Positions 33,254-45,782 of a stretch of 64,000 bases of DNA are shown here, piece after piece. The stretch spans positions 1 through 64,000 of the forward strand of contig WOGZ01000121.1 in assembly GCA_009733775.1 (NCBI GenBank), read 5' to 3'. The notes below the pieces were generated by a model. It was not told where the DNA came from. It worked only from the letters and a program-made list of their open reading frames with translations, and did not search any database. Every line of letters begins with the position of its first letter. Positions within the stretch are counted from its first letter, which is position 1. The DNA comes from Alectoria sarmentosa (taxonomy: Eukaryota > Ascomycota > Lecanoromycetes > Lecanorales > Parmeliaceae). The position numbers and the translations under genes were made by a program.

Positions 33254-35971
33254 TGTCGCTTTACTGACAATGAGAAAAGGAGAAGTGATTGGAGAGAGAA
33301 AAATCTTGCGGCGGTTGAGTCTTTTAAGATCAAAGACTTAATATCAGATGCGACGAGGAGAGCAAGAGCCCCCAAAGAGATGGGGAAGGAGGCCATGGTA
33401 TCCATCCAGAGGTTACACCGTCCGGAGATTAGTAAATATTCTCAGCACCTTCCCGTTCTCACTACAGGGTTGAGGTAGAGTCCATAGAGATGGTTTCAAT
33501 CGAATTAGTTTGCGGAGTTCGGCCGAAAAGTAGGTGATTTGCAGATGACCGACGTTACTCGACCGTAGGATAGGTACGAAAAAGACCGTATAAATTAATC
33601 TGTATTGAGCGGTGTGTTTCTTCGGTCTTCGCATATGACTACGTGCTGAAACAATTTTGCCGAAATCTGATCCAATTGGATTTAGAAAAAAAATAGAAGA
33701 AATTGCAGAAAACGGCTCCGACAGTCGGAATGGTAAAAAGACTCAGCTGACCAAAGTGATGCTTATGTTGTAATTTGCTCTGAAAAAAAATCTGCAGGAG
33801 GCTGGCTCCGGATTGTCACCTGGGGTCCAAAATTTCTTGGCTTTAGGGCTGAACCCCTGAATAGGACCCTGATACTTTAGGGTGCGAGGATTTTACTTCG
33901 ACGCATATCAGCGTATGCGATTATCTCATCCTCTGGCAGGGTGCACGATTCAAGGGTTCCGACCAATCTTCAAAAAGTCCCTTTACAACATACGCACCTC
34001 AACAACGAGGACACCCATGAGGAAATTCATTGTTTTCTGATTTTCTTGTTGAATGGATCTGAAACAAAAGTAATTGCGCTGCCATAGTATGGTATTTTGA
34101 GGTTCTGCCAAGACGTTGTGCACCCTAAGCGCCGGACAATGGGATAGGCGTGGGAGGGCGGGCACTCCGTGCTGACGCAGCGCGTTCGGGTCCGAAAGGA
34201 TCAGAAGAAGTCGAGCAGAATTCAAGGTCCACATTGAAAATTCTGATGAATTATCTTCCTCTCTTTTCCACCCCCTTTTCGATCTCAGTTCACAGTATAG
34301 CCCTCATAAATGTTAGCAGGCTCGTTTCCCTCGTCGCATAGGCTCACTTCGGCTTCTTGGCTCAACTGAGCCACAAGGAGATTTTCGCTGCCAGACGTTG
34401 TTGCCCCGCGAAGCAGCGACTGGTTGGAGAACCTTTACAACTTTCGGATGTTCAAACGATTACGATCGACAGCAAGAGAGTGCCAATCGAGTCCATGACC
34501 ATGCGATTCTCTGCTGGCATTGGTCTCAATTGTCTCGCAGATATGTGAGATATAAACATCTAGTTTGAGGCAAGTCAATTGCCTCATGGTGACTGGCATC
34601 CAATTCCGGGATTCGGTCCCGCGACCATCGTCTTGCCAAAGTCAGCGAGTCGAACATAAGCAATGTGAACAAGTCCAGCAAGTACATGACCTCGAACTCT
34701 TTTCCCCAATCCAACTCACCGACTTGAACTCCTTCATCAGCTTAAAGAAACTATACCTAAAGCACCAGCCTTGACATATTCTAAAACCTCGCGTCCCCTC
34801 AAATGTATCACTAGATGGATGGGACACCCTCTCCTCTCAATTACATAATCTTCCACATCGGTAGTCACCTCCTTTGCATCCTATATGCCCCTAATTCAAA
34901 TTCCCTCCACGCTTTTCCTGGCCAGGAAATTCTCATCATGCAAGCTAAGCAAATGCGCCGTTCGGGGAGACCAGAAGCGGGGGAAGGGGTTGCGAGTCTT
35001 ACAGCGCCAAGACGACGGTATTATCGGCAACATCTTCCATTATGCACAATATTTAGGCGGGGCCGACTCGCCGGTTCTTGCGGGGATGATACTGATCAAG
35101 GCTTTGAGGATGGAGATCGGGACTGATGGGGAAGGAGTCCATCCAGAAAGCGGATCCCACTGCCGGAACAGTCTTTTTGTAGATCCCAGATCCGATGATT
35201 TGTCAAAGGGCAAGATTTTTTTTTTTAAATGCATATGAAACGTTTTGCTTCTATACAGAGTTCTAATTGCATGCTTTTCCCAGTCTCTGAGTATGAATCC
35301 CGAATATTCTCAAGTTGGACAATTTATCCTTTTCTTTAATGTAATCCACTCGCTTACATTTACTGTAAGATCAGACTTTACGCATTCTTATATGTCGACA
35401 ATCTTCAAGCACATCTACCTTTGTGTAAACACAACTGAATACAAGCCAAGGCAAGCATACAATTGATATAGCTGGGCCCACCAGCTTTAGCTCGGGCCTG
35501 GAGCGCAAATGGTACAAACGAACGCAGGATTTGAATCTGGCTGGGCTGAGTATGTAGGTGCTAGACCGGGGGTGCAGCTCTAATTCAGTAGTACAGGAGA
35601 AAGCCCGGTGAAGAAGTCATCACTAGGTGAACTGGTGGGAGGTAACGGAGGATCGAAGGTATGTTGTGAGGTGAAAAGAGTGGCAGAGGAAAAAAAGCGA
35701 GCAAGGAAGAACCGATCGCGCTACTCATGTGATATTGACGGCCTTGTTAATTGCATGAATCTACTTGAGCTGGCTACATCTCAAGCGCAAAACCCTTTTC
35801 TCCCAGCTCAGCTCTTCTCAGTCAACCGACTTTATCTTGGACGTACATACCTTCCGTTCGCCTCGGAGCATAGATGATCAAGCATGCAGCTTCAGTCCAA
35901 TTTCGTGCTTCCAAAGCCGACAACTCCTTCTCATAGATACTCCCGATCTAGTACCAGCCCGAGTCTATGTA
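33254..35971. other. Long intergenic region, no supported gene
   Basis: Promoter of the chitinase at the left. Open frames at 34526-35238 and 35608-36028 (both strands) have no recognised domain. At 34960-35200 the plus strand reads plausibly protein-like (QYLGGADSPVLAGMILIKAL), possibly a decayed exon, but I cannot name it. Confidence 0.35.
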
Positions 35972-37345
35972 CTACTCACAGCAGTCCCCCAACGCCTCTA
36001 CCCAAGGGCGTCCTTCCCAGTCTTGTAGCAGCCCAAGTGCTCGACCGCATTTTGTTCTGCACGCGTGCAACGTGTAGCCCAATCTCACTCCTGTCTCCCG
36101 ACATCCGATTTTTACGTCGTCCGGCATCGAGTGATTGAAGTCGGGGAATGCCACGAAGTTGATGCGCTTGAGGTTCGGAGCGCGCGCCTGCTTTTCGTTT
36201 CCGAGTCCTCGAAAGAGCATTCGCAAGACGGCCTTATCCCATATTTCTAGCCCTGGGTGAAGGACCAGCGTCTCGAGACTGGCCGGCAGCCACGGCACTA
36301 GCCTCTGCACTGTGCCAGACCCGACCTTATCTTCGCCGCACCCATGAGTTTTGATGAACATGTCAACACAAGCTACCAGGCACTTCAACACCCTAAATTC
36401 TCGAAGAGATCCCAAGAATAGATCATTGTGATTTCGGCATAGATCGCGGCAGCTTGAGGCTGTGTGCACTCCTTTCCGAGTTAGCAGACTCAGGTAAGTA
36501 AGACTGTGCCGAGCGTGCTGTTTCAGAAGTTCGGCCAGACGCTGAGGTTGAAGCTTTGCCGAGAAGTCATGGATCCCGTGATTGTACGTGAATCTCTGCA
36601 AGGCATTTGTACGACCGATCAGCTCTATCAAGTAGCTGAGGTCGAAGTGTGCTCCTAAGATGATCTCGGTCACGCCAGAGGAGCGACGCTGATATGGACA
36701 GATATACAGATGCTTTCTTCTTAGACCTTCTACATTTAGCTTCCTGAGAGTTGGTAGCATTGCAAGGAGGATCGATAGTTCCATTCCATCAACACTGTTC
36801 ACGGAAGTCGAGACGTGGGCTTCGGTCAATTTTCCCAACGGGAAAGGTGCTCTGGAATTGTGAATCGGGTCATAGCTTGCCTCGAGTACATTCGAAAGAA
36901 CTCTCAGCATGTCCTGGGACCATGTAATGCTGATTTCAATCTTCTGGATGTTCAAGAGGCTGGTGATCAACAGAGGGGCAGCCATATGTGAGGTCTCCCT
37001 CGGAATATTTTGGAGGATGGATGTGTACGGGTTCTGATGGGTCAGAGTGTCCATTTCGGTGAGTAGATCGTCGGGAGCTCCCCCATCCCAGGGATATTCG
37101 AGTGCGCGAAGCCTCGCGAATTTTGGATATAGTGCTATGTGAGGACTTGAAATCACAGTCCTCAATAGTTCATTTTGGTCCAGACTCGCAAGTCTTCTTC
37201 TTAGGGTTTTATTTTCTCGAATTGTGTCTGTACACAAACAAGATATCCGCTTACAGCTGAGTGTGAACGAGTCGATGTATAAGGGAGATACGTTGGCTAT
37301 GATGGAGAGTAGAAGCTCACTGGGGAGGTCTGTGAGGATTGCCAT
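35972..37345 (-). CDS. F-box protein with leucine-rich C-terminal half
   Basis: Single exon. I chose ATG 37345 (MAILTDLPSELLLSIIANV) because the F-box begins there; an upstream ATG-less extension to 37435 adds 30 unconvincing residues. The protein is about 457 residues: F-box at about 6-45 (LPSELLLSIIANVSPLYIDSFTLSCKRI in parts), then irregular leucine-rich segments (LLITSLLNIQKIEIS, LPTLRKLNVEGLRR, HSLTYLSLLTRKG, SLETLVLHPGLEIW). It should link substrates to an SCF ubiquitin ligase through Skp1; substrates are unknown. Intact, unlike the two neighbouring F-box loci at 22.7 and 28.1 kb. Confidence 0.75.
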   Translation of the reverse strand: MAILTDLPSELLLSIIANVSPLYIDSFTLSCKRISCLCTDTIRENKTLRRRLASLDQNELLRTVISSPHIALYPKFARLRALEYPWDGGAPDDLLTEMDTLTHQNPYTSILQNIPRETSHMAAPLLITSLLNIQKIEISITWSQDMLRVLSNVLEASYDPIHNSRAPFPLGKLTEAHVSTSVNSVDGMELSILLAMLPTLRKLNVEGLRRKHLYICPYQRRSSGVTEIILGAHFDLSYLIELIGRTNALQRFTYNHGIHDFSAKLQPQRLAELLKQHARHSLTYLSLLTRKGVHTASSCRDLCRNHNDLFLGSLREFRVLKCLVACVDMFIKTHGCGEDKVGSGTVQRLVPWLPASLETLVLHPGLEIWDKAVLRMLFRGLGNEKQARAPNLKRINFVAFPDFNHSMPDDVKIGCRETGVRLGYTLHACRTKCGRALGLLQDWEGRPWVEALGDCCE

Positions 37346-38804
37346 TGGATAGGAGGGTGAGGATTGTAAGAAATGTAGCCTTGGTCGTAGAATGAGGACG
37401 CGGGATGCCGTATTATATCTTAAAGACTGATTCAACGAAGTGTTGTTGGCGGTGATTAAGCTCCAAGTCGACCATGGGTTTTAACGCTCTGCAGAGGAGT
37501 GTTGAGCTCTGCGAAGGATGTCTTTCTTGCTGGAACTCATTTTGGAAAGTGTTGGAAGACGGGGTTAGTGATTTACCGGCGGTAGATATGTGTCGTGAAC
37601 AGTATTCTACTCGCTGTACCTGTTGAGATGTGCTTTGGATAGCAGATTGAAGTGTGTTGAACAATGATTCAAGTCTCTAAGTCTCTAAGCAACAAGAGGC
37701 GTTTAGCAGAGTGCTGTGTTAGATTGATTGAGAAAGCACCCTTCGCTACGAGAGCTGTTCACCGAGTTTCTATTTTCCAACATTTATTCGTCATTCGAAG
37801 ATAAAATGATAACTAACAGCAAGGGTAGCCAACCGGCCATCACGCATTACATGTAATGACCCTCTTTTAGGCACATCGAGGCCTGCTGCAGTCCCATTCT
37901 CTCGAAAATGTGACACCAAACTCTGCCTCGATACAACGATTTATGTCTCCGCTCTTAGCGGAGCTACCGCGCTTGAGTTAGAGGCTCTCGTTTCCTCCCT
38001 TAACACATCTATTGGAATCTACTGCTACACTACCCCACAGTGGCAAATGTCATATGATACTAGCGTCTTTTTGCTAGTATAAGTAGCCTTCACAGTGCTT
38101 CATAGAAAAGACAATCAATCCCCATACCATCAAATCCAACAACAACTACCCTGGGCGGTGGCGTAGTAAATTGCTCAGCTGCCTCTCTCGGCATAGCTGA
38201 AGAGCAAATCTCAATCGCCAAGCTGAAGGACCGAACATCGACGCAGACCTTTGTAAAGAATAGGGCACTACATGAACGCCAAGGCACATACCGGTACCGT
38301 AGACTAAACTAGCATGGGTCTCTGGGGAAGAAAAGGGATCGCTCCTTGGCTGGATAAGACTCATTACAAAAGCGGTAAGTGGGATTCTTCGAGACTTATC
38401 TCCTAATCTCGGGCGTTCATTACGGTCGGACTGTTCCGAACCGTCACGGTGCCGCCGCCTGCCCCTATTGCGTCGGGTCGAGCACGTCATTCTGAAGCGG
38501 GTCAAAGCTGAGCAAGAATGACTGGACATTAGAGTCGCTGCCTTACGAACCCAGCCGAGAGTAGATGTGGTGTACACCACTCAGAAAGTCAAGCTTGTAA
38601 TGTGAGTCTCTGTACCAGGCTTCCTTTTTTTATAAATTTTGCAGCGCCTGGAGGGGCCCTCTTTCGACACTGCGATCCTCGCTCTCGTTTTGTGTGCAAG
38701 GATTGATATCCAGTCCCAAAAAGTGAACCTGAAATGGCGGTTCAGTGAATGAGGCACCGTTCTTTCGACATTGTCATCAGCATTGATTTCTCCTGAGGAT
38801 ATCG
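37346..38804. other. Intergenic, possible decayed sequence
   Basis: Minus-strand frames at 38090-38580 (with YGTGMCLGVHVVPYSLQRSA) look like fragments of a lost protein, not identified. No other gene, RNA or repeat seen. Confidence 0.35.
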
Positions 38805-41760
38805 TCACCCTACTCTACGAATCAACCCTTTTTTCGTCATCTCATCCCTGTAGCAAATCGTTTGCGAATTCACTGGTTTTAAAGTATGTTTTGAAGGAGC
38901 TTCACGTAGTTTTTCCACAACGCTTTCGTCCCCAACCATCAACGCAAAGTTAGTGGCTGATCGACCACGACTATTCTGAAACTTTGGATCGACGCCCCAC
39001 GAAAATAGAAGTTCCAAAATATCATAATTCGACCAGCTCACTGCCTCCATCAATGGAATGTAATCGTCCCCGCTAGGCGCACTAACATCGCTACCTGCCT
39101 CATGAAGCAACTTTAAGATCTGGATTGATCCTCCCCGAGCAGCACGATAGAACGCAGTCGTTATTGTCGCAGTGAGACTGATTATCGATGTGCCATGTTT
39201 CAAGAACAGTTCGACTAGATCCTCCATGGCAAGCTCGGATGCAATATGTAACGGTGTTAAGCCATTGCGCTCGTCCAAATCGGCAGCCTTGTTTACATTT
39301 GCCCCTGCTTCGAGAAGTTTCTCCGCGACAGAGAGCGAGCCGCTTGCAGTTGCAACGGTCAAAGGCGTTCAGCCGCCACGGAAACTCTTATCCACATCGT
39401 ACTGACTTTTGAGAAGGCTGAAACAGTCATCGAGCCCGAACAAGACTGTATAGAAAACCGGGTCCTAAGTTGTCTCGTGTCCAATATAGTTGAAGTACGA
39501 GGACCTAAGAAGTTGCCGACAGAGTGGTAACTGCTGATCATAGCAGCGAAAAGGCCCAACAAAGAATATGGAACCGGATAAACGCCTCCGTTGGAAAGCC
39601 TCCCAAGCTTCGTAGAGGAACCCGCTGTCTTGCCTAGGGTTTAAATACCACTGTAGTCTTGGGACTATGGTTTTGGTAAAATTAATGTTAGTATATTCAC
39701 CACTCTTCATGTGCTCGGGCCCGACCAATCCTCGTGGCATGTTGCGCTACTATGTCTGGCCCTAACGAAGAGTTGTGGTAGTGCATCTCATTATGCTGCT
39801 GTAGGAACGATGATACCTGTATTGAGTGGTAGTCAGTCAGCTCCAAAGCGAAATTAGGAGCCCCTATGAGCCTCGCAGCTGTCTTCAAATGGGTCGTGAT
39901 GGTGGTTTTGCAAGGCAATTTGCTTTGGTTGAAAACGTGCAGCTCGCATCAGAGATTTCGTTGATTCGGGGAACGAGAGATACTGGATCGACGTCTCCGC
40001 GAGATATTGATTTGTTTTACGGGCGTCGACGTGGTATTGGGACATGTCGCTCTGCAAGATGCTTTCCGATTGTAGGTATTTCAGGATGGTTTTGTGCCCT
40101 AGGCTCACAATTGGAGGCTTGAGATTCCAGTCTACTAGTACTACGCTGAAAAGCATGCCAATGAGTTCAACCTCGTCCATGATTGCCTCGGGGTCCAAGG
40201 AATTGTCATCCGGATCAATGGCAGCGCCTTCTACCAACGTTGCCGGTGTCAGAGGCACGAGACTCATACATAACCACCGCAAGCTTTTCTTAATTTCGTT
40301 GACATGATATCGATTTTGAATAGTCGTTTTCTTCGATAGAGTCAGTCTCGTAGGTTTCTTCTAGACCATTCGGGAGCTCCCTAAGCGCGTTCCTTATTGA
40401 CCGGCTGGTTCCACGGACAAGAACAAAGTCCAAGAGAAGATCTGCTTGTAGAAAGAGCCCATCGGCACGCGCCACTATCCTTGATATGGTCAAATTGATG
40501 AGCTCTGAATTGGGCACATTCAGCTTTCGAGAAGTGAATTTCTTGTTGACCTCGGCGGCTACGAACGTTCGGACGTCGTCATTATCTTCATTAGATATAA
40601 AGACATTATGTGTGACGACTGGCATAAGTAAGATCTCAAGGATTGCGTCATTGCGTCTAGAGACCAGTACAGCAACTGGCGTCCCACATTCGCGATCTGA
40701 GAGTTGTCAACGCATCAACAAAGGCCTGCGAATACGGTGCCTCATCTAAAGCATCGTTGACTATAAACACTTTGCTTTTGAAATCGGCAAGGTCGTCCAG
40801 GAGGCCAATGTACTCACTAATCGTGAGATTTCGCGAAAGGCTCCACTGCTTCTGTTCATTCAACCGCTCCAGCCGTTCGATTGCTTGGGTTTTATGATCT
40901 AGCAGCTGTCATACCAGTGTGCCGAGGCAAGCGTCTAAAGTCTGCTTTGCCGGATCTCGATAATCAATATAAAAATACGCTAAGGCAATTCCATTGTCCT
41001 TGGATGCCCAGGAGTACTGCATGTACTCAATCACTATCGATACGAGTATGCTCTTTCCACATCCCGGTAAGCCTCGCAGCGATAATATCCCCTGATCATT
41101 ATGTGACCAAGTCTTGAAGCTGTCAGATACTATCAGCCAGCCTCCGGTACCTGGATGTCGGCGTTTCAAGGCAGCTTGATAGTTGTCGAACGCATCACCG
41201 TTGTAGGGGCAGATCCAAGCCATCAACGCGGCATGATGCTGAGTGTTTGCCATTTTGGTCGTGGTCTGATGCAGCTTCTGGGTCATCTCTTCCAGGCGAA
41301 GAAGAGAAGCAGCAGAGTCCTGGACGATCGCATCTGAAAGGACGGATCGAAGGCGATCGAGATACTTAAGGACTTCCTCCTTTTCCTTTTCTTTCATGGG
41401 TCAAATGACTCGTCTCCAAAAGGCTTTAATGTCATGTTTGGATGAATGGACTTCACCCTCGGCCATACAAAACTGAATTGTGCTGTTAGTTTGGCGGAGA
41501 ATGTTGGAACAGTCCTCGACGACTCCGTTACGAGAAAGTGCATAAAGGACACTCGTGCTGGTGGGTGTCGACAGAGTTGTAAGATTTTCGTCGAGGCGTC
41601 CAAGGACAACATTCACGCTCGAGACTTCGCTCAATACCATACGCATACATGAAGGCGCATTGGCGACTTTGGATATGTATCCGTAGCCAGCGGCGATGAC
41701 TCTCCCGCTAATTTCGATCAGGGAGGCAAGAGAAGCAGCGAGCCCCACAGCCTCAGCCAT
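38805..41760 (-). pseudogene. NLR-like STAND gene (NACHT-ankyrin), broken
   Basis: Order on the minus strand: a fungal STAND N-terminal domain from ATG 41760 (MAEAVGLAASLASLIEISGR); NACHT with P-loop GLPGCGKS near 41075, LAYFYIDYRDP near 40970 and a Walker B-like VFIVNDALDE near 40760; a downstream helical region (SLRWLCMSLVPLTPATLVEG near 40270); and about four ankyrin repeats at 39400-38850 (TPLTVATASGSLSVAEKLLE, LTPLHIASELAMEDLVELFL). Breaks: in-frame TGA at 41401-41403 and 40909-40911, frame changes near 40680 and 40330 and again between 39850 and 39400, and TGA at 39369-39371. The stops are each one transition from TGG or CGA. Intact relatives act as NLR-type sensors in heterokaryon incompatibility or non-self recognition. 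Confidence 0.8.
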
Positions 41761-42713
41761 TCTCTCTCTACAAAAGGGCACAATTCAGTCTTCAAATGTG
41801 AAGCGAGGAAATAGTTTAAGATATTAAGAAATCTTGCTCCTGGCTGGCAGAATGGAAACCGTGGGGGTGTTCACGGATTTTCACTTCAGCCTTACTTCGC
41901 GACCTTGTGGGCTGCAGGTCTCTGCATGACCTTCTCTTCTCATCGGTCAGCCCCAGAGAAGCATAAGCAACGCAGGATGAGCAGGAAACAACTAGAAATG
42001 ATCGATTACTTCCACGAGAGCTAATGTAAGATCGAACGATTGGAAAGGCGTCTTTACCCATTGCCATCTGCCGCCTTCTTACAGGCTTCTGCGCATGTGA
42101 TGAGGCCTAATCTATGGAAATCCAAGGCTATTCACAATGAACACAGGATGTAGTTTAACTACTATGATAGACAGAAATACGAGGCTCGTTTCATGTCCAG
42201 CTCAGGCCCAGGGTTTGAGACAGTGCAACTGAATTCGCAGCTTTGCCAAGCCAGATACTTTACACCATGCTAGCTTAGTGTGTAATGGAAACATCACTAG
42301 TCTGTTACTACGCGCCCTTACAGTCCTCGCCCTCGCAACAATCGCCGTCTTTAATGTAACAGAGCTCTCAAACCTCCCCACTGAACTCCGTGGAGGAAAG
42401 AGGAAGGCGAAAGTGGATCGACAAAGGCCTACGATGGCTAAGCCCAAACCTCGCACGACAGGCACATACCCCTCAGCTCAGAGGAACTCTTCCCGATTTC
42501 CCTACACGAGCACACGGTCAAAAATGGGTCGAAGGAGAATGTTGCAACATTCGGCAAGGGGAGAATAGGTCATCGATGCAAGGGGAGTGTGGAATCTCAA
42601 CACCTCGACCCCATTCCTGGATAGAACACTACAGCTAGCCCTCCTCCTCCTCCATACCAACACAACCAGCCACTACACTTTATATCATAGCAACACTCAC
42701 TCACATCCATCCC
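41761..42713. other. Divergent intergenic region
   Basis: Between the NLR pseudogene and the plus-strand F-box gene. A minus-strand frame at 41816-42067 has no recognised domain. The leader before 42714 is C-rich (repeated CTCC and CAC). Confidence 0.45.
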
Positions 42714-43994
42714 ATGGGCCTCCGCAGCGTCTGCCAACTCTGCGGCGTCACCTTCGACCTAGCGTGGATCCGCCGCCCCGACGAACCCCACTCGGCCGCC
42801 TGGAACCACCTCGGCACCGCCTACGTGCAAGACTTCCGCGGTAGCGAGTGCGCCGAAAACGAGCGCTGCTGGCGTACGTGTGGGTGTCGCATCCTTCGGC
42901 GCAATCCGGACCACTGGCCGCAGCTGTGGGCCGAGCACATCGCGGGCCCGGGATGTGGGGTCGTCACGGGCTATAATGGGCATCGGATTTCGGTGGAGGA
43001 GATGGAGGGGAGTAGGGCGATGCAGTGTTTGGTGAAGAAGAAGGAGGGGTGGGAGGCGGAGGAGGGTGATGAGGGGTTTGAGGTTGAAGGGGACTTCTTC
43101 TTGACGGGGGTTGTGGATGGGACTCCGTATGAGACGTCTAGAATGACTCCGACGCGACATGGGATTGAGAGCAGATCTTATGATAACATCTTTTGTGTTG
43201 TGAGTCCAGCTCTCAAAGACCGAAATCCTGAACAGAACTCTCTAACCGAAATCTCGAAGACCGACGAAGACGCAGGTGGCTGGTGCGGGCTCCCGTTCCA
43301 CCCGACCTGCTTCGAGATATTCAAAAGAGTCTCCCTCCTCCGTCTCGGAAGTATGGATGTGCAAGGTCTCTGGTATTGGCGACTGGTGTGTTTCCACCTA
43401 ATCTGCCACCCTCCAATGCCCCTACAGAAGCTAACAGTTGTCCAGTTCGATGATGTCCATGGTTCCTTCGAAGAACTCCCACGCGAGCTGGCGGTGATAA
43501 CCGGACAAGATGGTATGTGGCACCATGAGCCTGGCTGTGAATATCTCGCCGCGAATCCCGTAAATGTTCCCGGTCTGCCGGCCTTACTCAAAGCAGCAGA
43601 GACAGGGCCTGCGTCGAAATGTATATTTCCAATCCCTGAAGACGGGAAGGCGTCTGACCGAGACCCGTTTGCAGAGTTGTTGGCGGAGATCAACCTCATG
43701 ATCATTGATTACCTGCCTGCCAAGGATATCGCCAATCTGAGGCTCTGCACCCGAGCTGTACGACAGCTACCGAACATTCTCTTCCGGAGGCTACTGCTAG
43801 AGGAGATGCCGTGGATGTGGGAGGTCAAGGATACGGATGTGGCCAAAGTGGATTGGCACAGCTTCTACTTCACGCTGAAGTTCTGCTGTCCGGATTTGAA
43901 GGGTTTGAGGAACCGTAAGAGAATTTGGAAGGGCGTAGAGGAGATTGTCAGGAGAATTGAAATCCTGAGAAGCAAGGGAAAGATTGATAGCTAG
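42714..43994 (+). CDS. F-box domain protein with N-terminal cysteine motif
   Basis: Reads open for 426 codons from ATG 42714 (MGLRSVCQLCGVTFDLAWIR). The first 60 residues contain CQLC, CAENERCW and CGC, a possible zinc-binding module seen at the start of a fungal family of F-box proteins. The F-box-like segment lies near residues 322-365 (LAEINLMIIDYLPAKDIANL). A probable 60-bp intron at 43386-43445 (GTGTGT...AGCTAACAGTTGTCCAG) has a length divisible by three and no stop, so both spliced (406 residues) and unspliced forms are in frame. Predicted SCF adaptor; target unknown. Confidence 0.75.
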   Translation: MGLRSVCQLCGVTFDLAWIRRPDEPHSAAWNHLGTAYVQDFRGSECAENERCWRTCGCRILRRNPDHWPQLWAEHIAGPGCGVVTGYNGHRISVEEMEGSRAMQCLVKKKEGWEAEEGDEGFEVEGDFFLTGVVDGTPYETSRMTPTRHGIESRSYDNIFCVVSPALKDRNPEQNSLTEISKTDEDAGGWCGLPFHPTCFEIFKRVSLLRLGSMDVQGLWYWRLVCFHLICHPPMPLQKLTVVQFDDVHGSFEELPRELAVITGQDGMWHHEPGCEYLAANPVNVPGLPALLKAAETGPASKCIFPIPEDGKASDRDPFAELLAEINLMIIDYLPAKDIANLRLCTRAVRQLPNILFRRLLLEEMPWMWEVKDTDVAKVDWHSFYFTLKFCCPDLKGLRNRKRIWKGVEEIVRRIEILRSKGKIDS

Positions 43995-44133
43995 AGGTTG
44001 CTGGTAGATGAAACAGGTGGGAGTAGCGTTGCGATTGGAGTGTACCACAAAATCCAGTTCATAATCATGGGGGTAACAAGCGTGCTTCTCATAGGATGAG
44101 CTCCACGACGAACGGCGATAGGTCATCCACACG

Positions 44134-45782
44134 TCATAGGACCGCAACTCTCAGACCTTTAGAATCCGTCGGACCAAAAGGACTGAAGAAATCGTGCGCC
44201 ATGGTCAAGTCTTCCTCCTTCGTGTCAACCAGCTTCAGATCAAACCTCCGAAACAAATTCCCAATCACCAAATACAGTTCAGCCAATGCTAGATTCATGC
44301 CAACACAGCTTCTTGGGCCTTTGCTAAATGGAATCAAAAACTTCTCCAGATCTCTTTTTTCGTCTCCCAGCCAGCGCTCTGGCTTGAAACGGTGGGCGTT
44401 CGGGAAAATGGACTCATCAAAGTGGACGTCTCGTATTGAAATGCTGACCGCAGTCCCGGCAGGCAAGAGGTACGACTTGTATTCCATGGCCGCGGTAGGG
44501 CTGACCCTGGGCAAGCGGCCAGCGACGCTAGAGCTAATACGTAGGCCTTCGGAGATTACGGCGGTCAGGAAGGGTAGCCTTTGCAGAGCCTGGTAGCTGA
44601 CCGGCTGTCTTCTGTCTTTTTCAAGACCCGTTAACTCTTTCTTCAAGCGTCCCGCTTTGTCGGGATTCGCAAGCAGGTAGAACGTGGTCATACTAAGGGT
44701 ATTTCCAGTTGTCTCTGTCCCAGCGCCGACTAGAGTCTGGGCTTCTTGAATAAGACGGGACACGGACCTTTCAGAGAGCGAAGAATTGGAGTTGCTGATT
44801 TCATGCAGGACTGTAGGCTCACGCTTGTCTGTACTTTGGCCACGTGAGGCAACGATGTTGGCCGCAGATTCTTTAAAAAACTTTTGGGTGATGGTAAGGT
44901 CAGTGAATGGGACTATAGCACTGTTTAGCATGAGACCAGGGTGCTCACCTCCTGATTGTCAATCACCGCTAGTGATGGTCCTGGATCTATTCTTGCAATA
45001 ATCCATTTCGGTATGGCGTTGAAGATAGGAAAGATGAGTGGTATGTGACGATGCCATGTCGCTATGTTTGTGAAATCTCTCAACACACGATTGTAACCTG
45101 CAGCAAAGTCTGGAGAATCTAGCATAAGCCTTGATCGGGGCAGTGCGTATTCGGTGATGACATCCGCCGCAAGACAGCGATAAGCGTTAGATAGATCGGC
45201 GACCTTTCCACCTAGTCGGTGTTCCTCGAGCCTCGAAATCAACTTTGAGACGCACTTTTGAATCAATGGTTCCAGCCTTGTCACATTGCCGGTCGAGAAG
45301 TACTTTGCCATTGCAGCTCGTCGAGCACGATGCAGATCATGCGGAATGGTGCCAAAGCCTGCATCAGGCGCTGCCACGAAATTATAATACCATGCGTACT
45401 TGTCAAGCTTTGAGGTGCTGAAATTGAGCCGAAGAAAGTATTCGGGATCTTTGATATGCACTTCCCACGGAGAGATGCGAACAATTGACCCTGTGGGAGG
45501 CCGCTCGTAAATTCTATACCAGGATCCAGAGACTTTGCATCACAACATACCATGAACTTCGTGCATTCTCTCAATCTCAAAGATGTACTTGCCCGCCAAC
45601 AGGCAGTCATCATAGAACTCATACCATCCAGTCGCAGCGGCAAGCTTTGGTCCAGGGATCATTGCTAGCGGACTAAAGCAAAGACGGTATGTCACGAAGG
45701 TAACTGAGGATATCACTGCCAGTACGAGAAACATCACAATAGAATTCATGAGCCATGCAGGCTCATAGGGCTCATAATCCAT
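44134..45782 (-). CDS. Cytochrome P450 monooxygenase
   Basis: Exons 45782-45551, 45490-44949 and 44880-44134; introns GTATGT...CACAG (60 bp) and GTGAGC...CTGAC...AAAAG (68 bp); 506 residues. ATG 45782 (MDYEPYEPAWLMNSIVMF) gives an N-terminal membrane anchor at about 10-35 followed by a proline hinge (MIPGPKLAA). The I-helix AGTETT, K-helix EGLR, PERW segment and the haem-binding FSKGPRSCVG with Cys450 are all present, so it should be active at the ER membrane. The N-terminal half resembles trichodiene-oxygenase-like P450s (LDKYAWYYNF, DHDLHRARRAAMAKYFS-like). Substrate unknown. It is divergent from the N-acetyltransferase gene, with 637 bp between the start codons. Confidence 0.9.

Noticed and set aside
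35521..35600. tRNA-like sequence (GGATTTGAATC motif)
   Set aside because: The T-arm stem is mismatched and no acceptor or anticodon arms fold around it.
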